The notes beneath the pieces were generated by a model. It was not told the origin of the DNA, made no database searches, and worked only from the letters and a program-made list of their open reading frames with translations. Shown here piece after piece: positions 47,995-59,900 of a stretch of DNA of 64,000 nucleotides. The DNA is from Duganella sp. BuS-21 (GTDB lineage Bacteria; Pseudomonadota; Gammaproteobacteria; Burkholderiales; Burkholderiaceae_D): assembly GCA_041874725.1 (NCBI GenBank), contig CP097466.1, positions 496,001 to 560,000 on the forward strand, read 5' to 3'. Made by a program: the position numbers and the translations under genes. Each line of letters opens with the position of its first letter. The first letter of the stretch is position 1.

Positions 47995-50900
47995 ATGAAT
48001 AGGCAAAGCCATATCTATCGCTCTGTACTCTTCGTTGATGCGGGTGTCCTTGACGCCGACGCATTGACTTCCGGCATTGCGGACGATGTACTTCTGGTTA
48101 AACTGGTTTCATGGCGCGACGGCGTGGAACAGATCGCCACCGTGTTGCGCAAGTATGCCGATCTCGACAGCATCCAGATCGTGTCGCACGGCGCCGAGGG
48201 CAGCCTGCAGCTGGGCAATACGGTGCTCGACGCCGCCGGCATGGCGCGCTACGCGGAGGCGCTGCAGGAGTGGGGCGCGGCGCTGGGCAATGACGGTGAC
48301 CTGCTGCTGTACGGCTGCGATGTGGCGCAGGGCGCCGGTGGCAAGGCCTTCATCGACGCGCTGGCGCTGGCCAGCGGCGCCGACGTCGCCGCCTCGACCG
48401 ACCTCACCGGCGGCGGGCCGGGCGCCAACTGGACGCTGGAACGCAGCACCGGCGCCATCGAGGCCGCCAGCGTGCTGGCGGTGCAAGACCAGCAGGCCTA
48501 CGACCACACGCTGGCGCTGGTCAACGGCGGCGTCAGCGGCACGCTGACCTTCAACACCAGCAGCGACGTCACGCTGCTCAACGCCACCGGCCTGGCGGCG
48601 GGCGCGGTGGTCCAGGTCAATAACCTGCTCGGCACCGGCCTCGACCTGTACGCGCGCAGCAGCAACGGCGGCGGCGTGGTGGTGGTGAACGCCAATGGCA
48701 CCAGCCTGCTCGGGATACCTGTCAACGACGACCGCCTGACCGTCAACGGCTCGCTGCTGTCGCCGGTCAGCTATGTCGACCTGCGCGCCGACAGCGGCGT
48801 GTTCGACATGATCAGCATGAACCTCGGCAGCGGCAACCTGGTCGGCAACCTGCTGGGCACCGTGGTCTACACGGTGTACGCGCTGGACGCCAATTACCAG
48901 CCGACCGGCGTCGGCGTGTCTCTGCTGAGCCTGGTCATCAACGAGTACGGGCTGCTGAACTTCGCGTCGATGGCGGACTTCAAAGGCATCTACGGCGTGC
49001 GCATCGTCAATCCGCTGGGCTTCGAAATCGGCATCAACGACATCACCGTCGCCAACGGGCGCGTGGCCCACAGCATCACCTCGGCCGCCTACAACGCCAA
49101 CACCGGCGTGCTGAACCTGGCGGCGGTGGGCATCCACGCCGGCGACGCCATCGATCCGTCCAAGCTGACCATCACCGGCGCCAACGGCGCCAGCTACACC
49201 TTGACCTCGCCGGTGGCGAGCGCGTCCAGCAGCACGGCGGCCTCGATCACCCTGAACGCGGCCGACAAGCTGGCCGTGAACGGCCTGCTCAACAACAACG
49301 GCGGCGCCAGCGTCGACGGCACCACCTTCAATATTTCGGCGGCGGCCAACTGGAACAGCAATCTCAGCAACGGCGTCGACCTCACCGGCAACGCCATCAC
49401 GGTCTCCAGCGTGCAACTGCCGAGCGTCAGCGCGGCCAGCTACAACGCCGCCACCCATGTGCTGACGGTGACCGGCGCCAACCTGGTCGGCGTGGCCGGG
49501 GCCGCCAACGACATCACGGTCGCCAAGCTCACGCTCAAGGGCGAGGGTGGCGTCTCGCGCACGCTCGGCACCACCGGCAATGTGGAGGTGAACGGCGCCA
49601 CCGGCTTCTCGGTCACGCTGTCCGGCGCCGACATCGCCGCCGTCGAGGCGCTGCTGAACAAGAACGGCACCAGCTCGGCCGGCGGCACCAACTACGTGCT
49701 GTCGCTGGCCGATGACTGGAACAGCGTGATCGGCAACGCCAACACCGCCGTTAATGGCGTCGGCGTGGCCGTCACCAACACCGCCAACAGCGCGCCCACC
49801 ATCAGCGGCACGGCCACGGCCGGCGTCAACGACAACGCCACCGTCAAGCCGTTCAGCGGCGTCACGGTGGCCGACGTCAACGGCGACAACGTCAGCATGA
49901 CGATCACCTTCAATGCTGCCAACGGCACGCTGAGCGGGACCGGCCTGTCCGGCGGCGGCGGCAGCTATACGCTGAGCGCCGCCACCCCGGCCGCGCTGAC
50001 CACCCAGCTCAAGGCGCTGAGCTTCACGCCGAGCGCCAACCAGGCCGCCGTCGGCGTCGGCATCGCCACCGCCTTCACGCTTAACGCGACCGATGCCAAC
50101 GGCCTGGCCGGCACGCCCAACACCAGCACCGTGATCACCGCCACCTCGGTCAACGACGCGCCGGTGCTGGGCGGTACCGCCGCTGCGCAGACGGTGACGG
50201 CCGGCGGCACGGTGCGGCCGTTCTCCAGCGTGAGCCTGAACGATCCCGATGTCGGCGCCACGGTGATCGTCACCATCACGCCGGACAGCGCGGCCAAGGG
50301 CGGCTTCACGCCGGCCTCGCTGAGCGCGTCGGGCTTCGTCACCACCGACGGCGGCGTCAGCTATACCTTATCGGCGGTGGCGCCGGCGGCGGCGCAGGCC
50401 GCCCTGCAATCGCTGGTGTTCCAGAGTACGGCCGGGCTGAGCGCCACCACCACCTTCACCATCGCCGTCAACGACGGCAGCGTCATCGTCAGCAACAGCG
50501 CCACCACGGTGGTGTCGGCCACGCCGAGCGGCACCACCGCGCTGAGCGTCGCCTTCTCCGCCGACACCGGCATCAGCAATACCGACCTGATCACGAAAAC
50601 CGCCGCGCAAACCATCAGCGGCACGCTCAGCGCCGGACTGGCGAGCGGCGAAACGGTGGAGGTGTCGCTGGACAACGGCGTCAGCTGGACCAGCGCCAGC
50701 GCCAGTGTCGGCGCCACCAGCTGGAGCCTGGCCGGCCAGACCCTGAGCGGGGCCGGCACCCTGCAGGTGCGCGTGACCAACGCCGGCGGCAGCAGCACGC
50801 CGCTCAGCGCCAGTTACGCGCTCGACACGACGGCCCCGGTCACCAGCTCGGCCTCGGCCTGGTTCTCGAACGATACCGGCGCCAGCAACACCGACCTGAT

Positions 50901-53900
50901 CACCAAAACGGCGGCACAAACCATCAGCGGCACGCTGAACAATCCGTTGCAATCGGACGAGCATGTCGAGGTCTCGCTCAACAACGGCAGCACCTGGTTC
51001 AGCGCGACCGCCGGCGGCACGGCGTGGAGCCTGGCCGGCCAGACGCTGGCCGGCAGCAATACGCTGCAGGTGCGGGTGGTGGACGCGGCCGGCAACGCCG
51101 GCGCCGCCGTCGGCTCCGCCTACGTGCTCGACACCACCGGACCGACGGCGTCGATGAGCAGCAGCGTCAGCACCTTGAAGAGTGGCGAAAGCGCCGTCAT
51201 CACGCTGACCTTCAGCGAAGCCCCGGACGGCCTGGTGCTGGGCGACCTGAACCCCACCGGCGGCACGCTGGCCAACCTGACGGCCAGCGCCAATCCGCGC
51301 GTGTACACGGTGGAGTTCACGCCGAACGCCGGCCTGCTCGGCCTGCTGGGCGGGGTGACGCTGGGCGCCGGCAGCTATACCGACATTGCCGGTAACAACG
51401 GCGGCGGCGCCAGTTCGTCCACCATCACCATCAACACGCTCGGCCCGAGCGTGTTGATCACCAGCGACACGGCTGCGCTGAAGAGCGGCGAGACGGCCAA
51501 CATCAGCTTCACCTTCAGCAGCCCGCCGAGCGGCTTCAGCGCCGCCGACATCGTCGCCACCGGCGGCGCCATCAGCGGCCTGACCAACGTCGGCGGCGGC
51601 GTCTACAGCGCCGTGTTCACGCCGGGGGCCAATGTCAGCGCGGCGGCCTCGATCACCGTCACCGGCGGCAGTTACACCGACGGCTTCGGCAACCAGGGCG
51701 GCGGCGGCGTCACGCCGGTGGTGCTGGTCGACACCAAGGCGCCGACGCTGGCCATCACCACCAACGACGCCGCCCTCAAGGACGGTGACAGCGCCGTCAT
51801 CACCTTCACCTTCAGCGAAGCGCCGCAGGGCTTTGTGGCCGGCGACGTCAGCGTCAGCGGCGGTGTGCTGAGCGGCTTCAGCGCCACCGTCAATCCGCTG
51901 GTGTACACGGCGCTGTTCACGCCCAACAGCGGCATCAACGGCGGCACGGCCAGCATCAGCGTGGCCGGCGCCGGCTACACCGACCTGGCCGGCAACGCCG
52001 GCACGACCGCGCCGACGCCCTCGATCAGCATCGACACGCAGGCGCCGACCACCAGCGCGGCCAGCGTGGCCTTCTCGGCCGACACCGGCATCAGCAATAC
52101 GGACCTGGTGACCAAGACCGCCGCACAAACCGTCAGCGGTACGCTGAATGCGGCGCTGCTGGCCGGCGAAGTGGTGCAGGTTTCGCTCGACAACGGCGCC
52201 AGCTGGGTCAACGCCAGCGCCGGCGTGGGCGGCAGCGGCTGGTCGCTCAGCGGGCGCACGCTCAGCGCCAGCGGCACGCTGCAGGTGCGCGTCAACGACG
52301 CCGCCGGCAACCACGGCCCGGCCTACAGCGCGCCCTACGTCTTCGATAACACGGCGCCGACGGTGGTGCTGAGCAGCGACCTGTCGGCGCTGCGCGCCGG
52401 CCAGCCGGCCAGCTTGACCTTCAGCTTCAGCGAAGCGCCGTCCAATTTCTCGACCTCGTCGCTGACGGTCAGCGGCGGCACGGTCAGCGCGCTGGCAGTT
52501 ACGGCCGATCCGCTGGTGTACACCGCCAGCTTCATGCCGAGCGCCGGCCAGACCGGCGTGGTGGCCACCGTCCAGGTCAAGGCGAACGGCTATATCGACG
52601 CCGCCGGCAACAACGGCCAGGCCAGCGCGGCGCTGCCGATCACCCTCAACACGGCGTCGCCGACGCTGCTTATCACCAGCAGCGACAGCGCGCTGCGGGC
52701 CGGCGACAGCACCACGCTGACCTTTACCTTCAGCACGCCGCCGACCGGCTTTGACGCCAGCGACATCAACTACAGCAACGGCACGCTGAGCGGCTTCGGC
52801 GTCACCGCCAATCCGCTGGTGTACACCGCGCTGTTCACGCCGGACGCCAACCTGGCCAGCGGCGCAGCGGCGGTGAGCGTCGCCGCCAGCGCCTATACCG
52901 ACGCCTTCGGCAACAACGGCGGCGGCGCCAGCGCGCCGGCCATCAGCATCGACACGCTGGCGCCGTCGGTGCTCATCACCAGCAATGTCGGCGCCGTCAA
53001 GGCCGGCGAGACGGCCACCGTCACCTTCACCTTCAGCGAAACGCCGCTCGGCTTCAGCGCCGCCGATGTCGTCGTCACCGGCGGTGCGCTGAGCGGACTG
53101 GCCGTCAGCAACGGCAATCCACTGGTGTACACGGCCCTGTTCACGCCGACCGCCGGCATCCAGAACATCAACGCCGGCATCACCATCGCCGGCGGCGCCT
53201 TTACCGACGCGGCTGGCAATGCGGCCAGCGCCGCGCCGACGCCGTCCGTCAGCATCGATACCCTGGCGCCGACGGCCACCATCGCGGCCGGTTCGGTGCA
53301 GTTCCTGGCCGATAGCGGCGTCAGTAGCACCGATCTGGTGACCAACGTCGGCGCCCAGACCATCAGCGGCACCCTGGCCGCCGCACTGGGCGCGGGCGAG
53401 TATGTGGAGGTATCGCTGGACAACGGCGCCAGCTGGAGCACCGCCACCAGCATCGCCGGCGCCTGGAGCCTGGCCGGCCAGACCCTGACCGCCAGCGACA
53501 CGCTCAAGGTGCGCGTCAGCGACGCCGCCGGCAACCACGGCGCCGCCTACTCGGCCGCCTATGTGCTCGACACCACGGCGCCGACGGTCGCTATCGTCAG
53601 CAACGCCGGCGCGCTCAAGGCCGGCGAGACGGCCACCATCAGCTTCACCTTCAGCGAAGCGCCTTCCGGCTTTGATTTAAGCGACGTCAGCGCCGCCGAC
53701 GGCACGCTCAGCGGGCTGACCGCCACCGCCAATCCGCTGGTCTACAGCGCCACCTACACGCCGCTGGCGGGCCGGGACGGGGTCGGCGATGCCGTGGTGG
53801 TCACGGCCGGCGCTTACACCGACAAGGCCGGCAACGCCGGCGGCGGCGCCGCCTCGGCCGCCATCAGCATCGACACCACGGCGCCCGCCACCAGCGGCGC

Positions 53901-56900
53901 CAGCGTGGTGTTTTCCGCCGACAGCGGCGCGGCCGACCTGGTGACCAATCTCGCCGCCCAGAACCTGAGCGGCACGCTGAGCGCCAACCTGCAAAGCGGC
54001 GAGACGGTGGAAGTCTCGCTCAACAACGGTGTCAGCTGGACCAGCGCCAGCGCCACGGTGGGCGCGCCCGGCTGGTCGCTGGCCGGGCAGACCCTGAGCA
54101 CCGGCGCCGGCCACAGCGTGCAGGTGCGCGTCAGCGACGCCGCCGGTAACCACGGCGCGGCCTACAGCGCCGCCTACACGCTCGACCAGAGCCAGCCGAC
54201 ACTGGTCATCAGCAGCAGCAAGGCGGTGCTCAACAGCGCCGATGCGCCGGTGATCACCTTCACCTTCAGCGAAGCGCCGCTCGGCTTCAACGCCGGCGGC
54301 ATCAGTGTCAGCGGCGGCACGCTGAGCGGCTTCGCCGCCAGCGCCAATCCGCTGGTGTACACGGCGGTGTTTACGCCGACCGCCGGCCAGGCCGCCGGCG
54401 TGGGCGCGATCTCGGTGGCGCCCGGCGCCTACACCGACCTGGCCGGCAACGCCGGCGGCGGCGGCGCCGTGCCCAGCATCACGTATGCGACGGTGGCGCC
54501 GGGCGTGGCCATCCTCAGCGACGTCGCCGCGCTCAAGGCCGGCGATACCGCCAACATCAGCTTCAAGTTCAGCACCGCGCCGACCGGCTTCGGCTTCGGT
54601 GACATCACGGTCGGCGGCGGTACGCTGAGCGGCTTCACCGCCACGGCCGATCCGCTGGTGTACACCGGGGTGTTCACCGCTAACGCCGGCGTTGCCAACG
54701 GACTCGGCACGATCAGCGTCGCCAGCGGCAGCTTTACCGACACCTTGGGCAACGCCGGCGTGGGCGGCGCCATGGTGGCGCTGAGCGTCGATACGCTGGC
54801 GCCGACGCTGAGTATCGGCAGCAGCGCGTCCACGCTCAACAGCGCCGGCACGGCCGTGATCAGTTTCACCTTCAGCGAAACGCCGGCCGCCTTCAGCCTG
54901 GGCGACATCATCGTCAGCAACGGCACGCTGGGCCCGCTGATGCAGAGCGCCAATCCGTTGGTGTACACGGCGGTGCTGACGCCGGCGGCCAACGTGGCGG
55001 CCGGCAACGTTGGCATCACCGTGGCGGCCGGCGCCTACGCCGACCTGGCCGGCAACGGCGGCGGCGCTGGCGCCGGGCCGACCATCAGCATCGACACGCT
55101 GGCGCCGGTGGTGGCCAGCGCTAGCCTGCTGTTCTCGGCCGACACCGGCCCCAGCGGCACCGACCTGGTCACCCGCACCGCCGCGCAAACCATCGCCGGC
55201 GTGCTGGGCGGCGGCGTGCTGGCGGCGGGCGATGTGGTGCAGGTGTCGCTCAACAACGGGGTCAGCTGGGTGAACGCCAGTTCCACGGTCGGCGGCGCCT
55301 CGTGGTCGCTGGCCGGCCAGACCCTGAATGCGAACGGCACGCTGCAGGTGCGCGTGAACGACGCCAACGGCAACCATGGCGCCGTGGTGGTCCACAACTA
55401 TGTGCTCGATACCACCGCGCCGACGGTGGCGATCAGCAGCGACAGCGCCGCCCTCAAGGCCGGGCAAAGCGCGCTGATCAGCTTTACCTTCAGCGAGGCG
55501 CCGGCCGGCTTCGCGCTGGGCGACCTGATCGCCACCGGCGGCACCCTGAGCGGCTTTACCGTCACCGCCAATCCGCTGGTGTACACCGTGGTGCTGACGC
55601 CCACGCCTGGCCTGAACGGCAGCGCCGGCGTGACGTTGGGGCATGGTCTGTACACCGACGCCGCCGGCAACAGCGGCGCCGGCGGCGGCGTGCCCGCCAT
55701 CAGCCTCGATACCTTGGCGCCGACCTTGTCGATCCTGAGCAGCACCAGCGCGCTCAAGGCCGGCGAGACCGCCACCATCAGCTTCACCTTCAGCGACGCG
55801 CCGGGCGCGTTTGCGCTGGGCGACATCACGGCCAGCAACGGCACGCTGAGCGCGCTGGCGGCCACCGCCAATCCGCTGGTGTACAACGCTACTTTCACGC
55901 CGGCCGCCGGCACCGCCGGCGCCAGCGCGGTGATCAGCGTGGGCGGTGCCGCGTATGTGGATGCCGCCGGCAACAACGGCGTCAATGTCAGCAGCGCGCC
56001 GATCGCGGTCGATACGCTGGCGCCTACCACCGCCGGCGCCTCGGTCACTTTCTCGGCCGACCACGGCCCCGGCGGCAATGACCTGACCACCAACGCCGCC
56101 ACGCAGATCATCAGCGGCACGCTCGATGCGCCGCTGGCGGCCGGCGAGCAGGTGCTGGTATCGCTGAACAACGGCGCCACCTGGCTTAACGCGGTGGTGA
56201 CCGGCCCCAGCAGCTGGGCGCTGACGCCGCAGTCGCTAAGCGGCAGCGGCACCTTGCAGGTGCGCGTCGCCGACGCCGCCGGCAACAGCGGCCCGGCCTT
56301 CTCGGCCGGCTATGTGCTGGACCTGGTGGCGCCGTCCATGACGGTCTCCAGCAGCGCGACCTCGCTCAAGGCCGGGGAAGCGGCCACGCTGACTTTTACC
56401 TTCAGCGAGGCGCCGAGCGGCTTTACGGTAGCCGACCTGGTGGCCGTCAACGGCACCCTGAGCGGTTTTACCGCCACCGCCAATCCGCTGGTCTACACGG
56501 TGCTGCTGACGCCATCGGCTGCGCTGGGCGGTGCCGCCGCCGGCGTGACGCTGGCGCCGGGAATGTATATGGATGCCGCCGGCAACTTCGGCGCGGCGGC
56601 CAGCTCGCCGCTGATCAGCATCGACACCGCGCCGCCGCTGCTGACCATCACCAGCAACGCCGCCAACTTGAAGATCGGCGAATCGGCCGCCATCACCTTC
56701 GCCTTCAGCGAAGCGCCGCTGGGCTTCTCGCTGGGCGACATCGTGGTCGGCGGCGGCACCCTGAGCGGTTTCGGCCTGACCGCCAACCCGCTGGTGTACA
56801 CGGCGCTGTTCACGCCCACGCTGGGCCTGGCCTCGGGCAGCGGCACCATCACGGTCGGCGGCGGCAGCTTCCTCGATGCGGCCGGCAACGCCGGGCTGGC

Positions 56901-59900
56901 GGCGGCGATCACGCCGATCAGCTACAGCACGCTGGCGCCCAGCACCGGCGGCGCCAGCGTGCTGTTCTCGAACGACACCGGCGCCAGCGGCGACCTGGTG
57001 ACCAGCGCCGCCTTGCAAGACATCAGCGGCACGCTGAGCGCCAACCTGCAGGCCGGTGAAGTGGTCGAGGTCTCGCTCGACAACGGCGCCAGCTGGCTGC
57101 CGGCCGTCGCCACCGTCGGCGCCAACGGCTGGGCGCTGGCGCCGCTGGTGCTGAGCGGCGGCGGCGTGCTGCAGGTGCGCGTGACCGACGCCGCCGGCAA
57201 CCACGGCGCCGCCAGCGCCACGCCGTACGTGCTCGACAGCGTCGCGCCGGGCGTGAGCATGACGTCCAACCGCAGCGGCCTGAAGGCTGGCGAGAGCGCC
57301 ACGGTGAGCTTCACCTTCACCGAGGCGCCGCAGGGCTTCACCGACGCCAGCCTGACGCTGGTCAACGGCACCATCTCGGGCGTGACGGCCACCGCCAATC
57401 CGCTGGTCTACACCACGGTGTTCACACCATCGCCCAATTACAACGGCACGGCCGGCATCACGCTGGCGGCCGGCCAGTTCGCCGATGCCGCCGGTAACCC
57501 CAGCCTGGCGGGCGCCGGCGTCAGCATCGTTGCCGATACGCTGGCGCCGACCCTGGTTATCACCAGCAACGCGGTCACGCTGAAGGCGGGCGAGACGGCG
57601 GTGATCACCTTCACCTTCAGCGAGGCGCCGGCCGGCTTCGCGCTGGGCGACGTCGCCGTCAGCGGCGGCACCCTGGGCAGCTTTGGCGTCAGCGCCAATC
57701 CGCTGGTGTACACCGCCGTGTTCACCCCCACGCCGGGGGTGGCCGCCGCCAGCGCCGTCATCAGCGTGGCGCCCAGCGTCTACAGCGACGCCGCCGGCAA
57801 CGGCGGCGGGGGCGGAACGCCGCCCACGCTCAGCTTCGACACGCTGGCGCCGTTGTCGGCGGCGCTCGGCGCGCCGCGCTTCTCGGTCGATACCGGCAGC
57901 AGCGCCAGCGACCTGGTGACCAGCACGGCGTCGCAGACGGTCAGCGGCACGCTGTCGGCCGCGCCGGCGGCCGGCGAGACGGTGCAGGTGTCGTTCGACG
58001 ATGGCGCCAGCTGGAGCACGGCCACCGTCTCCACGGCGGGCCAGGTCACCACCTGGAGCCTGGCGCATGTGCTGAGCGGCAGCGGCGTGATGCGCGTGCG
58101 CGTGGCCGACGCCGCCGGCAACCACAGCGCCGAGAGCGTGAGCGCTTATGTGCTGGACCAGGCCGTGCCGGGCGTGAGCGTCAGCAGCAACGTCGGCACG
58201 GCCGGCGGCGCGGCGCCGGCGCTGATCACCTTCACCTTCACCGAAGCGCCGGTAGGCTTTAACCTGGGCATGGTGACCGCCACCGGCGGCACGCTGACGG
58301 ACCTGCAGGCGACCGCCGATCCCAAGGTCTATACCGCCAGCTTCACGCCGACGGCGGGCGTGGCCAGCGGCTCGGCCACCATCGCCGTCAACGGCGCGTA
58401 CGCGGACGCGGCCGGCAACACCGGCGCCGGCGGCGCGCTGCCGGGGCTGCTGATCGACACCGTGGCGCCAACGGCGTCCGCCGGCGCGGTGAGTTTCCTC
58501 AGCGACAGCGGCATCGGCGGCGACCTGATCACCAACGTCGCGCTGCAACAGCTGGACGGCAACCTGAGCGCGCCGCTGGCGGCCGGCGACGTGGTGCAGA
58601 TCTCGCTGGACAACGGCGCCACCTGGCACAACGTCGCCACCTCGGTCGGCGATACCAGCTGGAGCCACAGCGCCACCTTGTCCGGCGCCGGCATCCTGCA
58701 GGTGCGCGTGGTCGATGCGGCCGGCAACGCTAGCAGCGCCTATGCGGCGAGCTATGCACTCGACACCAGCGCGCCGACGGTGGCCATCAGCAACGGCGGC
58801 GGCGCCGTGGGCCAGGGCGGCAGCGCCAGCATCGTGCTGACGCTGAGCGATCCGGCCGTGCTGACCCAGGGCAACCTGGTGGTCACCGGCGGCGTCGTCA
58901 CCGGCTTCAGCGGCAGCGGCACCAGCTACACGGTGATCGTCACGCCGCCGGCCAACAGCACTACGCCGATCACCGTCGGCGTCGGCGGCGCCTTGTTCAA
59001 CGACGCCGCCGGCAATGCCAACGTGGCCGCCACGCCGCTGGTGGTAAGCGTGGACACCAATCCGCCGGTGGTCCCCGGCGTGCCGTCCATGGTGGACGGG
59101 GTGGAGATCCACACCGCGACCGGCATCGATGCGCGCACCGGCCTGGCCACGCGCACGGTGACGGTGCCGCTGATCACCGCCAGCCGGCCGGAAGACAGCA
59201 GCACCGCCCACGCCACGCTGGCCGACATTCCGCTCGGCCTGGCCGCCAGCGCGCAGGGGCCGGCCACCAGCCTGGTGGTCAGCCTGCCGCTGGGCGTGGG
59301 CTTCGAGGCATCGGGGCCGGCTTCGCTGCTGAGCGGCGGCATGGCGCTGATGGATTTGATCGGCCGCATCGACGACCACACTGTGGCCGGGCAGGCCACG
59401 CGCGCGGCCATGGAGGCGCAGGGGCGGATGTTCCTCGACAGCCTCGACCCCGCCACGCAGCTGCAGCACGCCACGCTGAAGATATCCGGCGCCGCCGGCG
59501 CCGGTACGGCGGGCGAGGTCTGGGTGATGATCGACGGCGAGACGGTGGCGGCCACCGGCGGCCCCGGCGCCCAGCACGACATCGCCGCCGCCGCCGCCTC
59601 CTCCTCCTCCTCCGCAGCAGCAGCAGCAGCCGAAACCGCCATCGGCCTGGTGATCGATGCCCGTTCGCTGCCGCAGGGCATAGGGTTGCAGCTTGACGAC
59701 CTCGATTTCGCCGCCATCATCGGCGCGGCGACGGTGCAGGGCGGCGCCGGCAAGAACTTCTTCATCGGCGATGGCGAGGCGCAGCACATTGTGCTCTCCG
59801 TTGGCGCCGACAACGATACCTTGTACGGCAACGGCGGCGACGACGTGCTGGCCACGGCAGCCGGCAACGACCACCTGGACGGCGGCGATGGCCGCGATCA

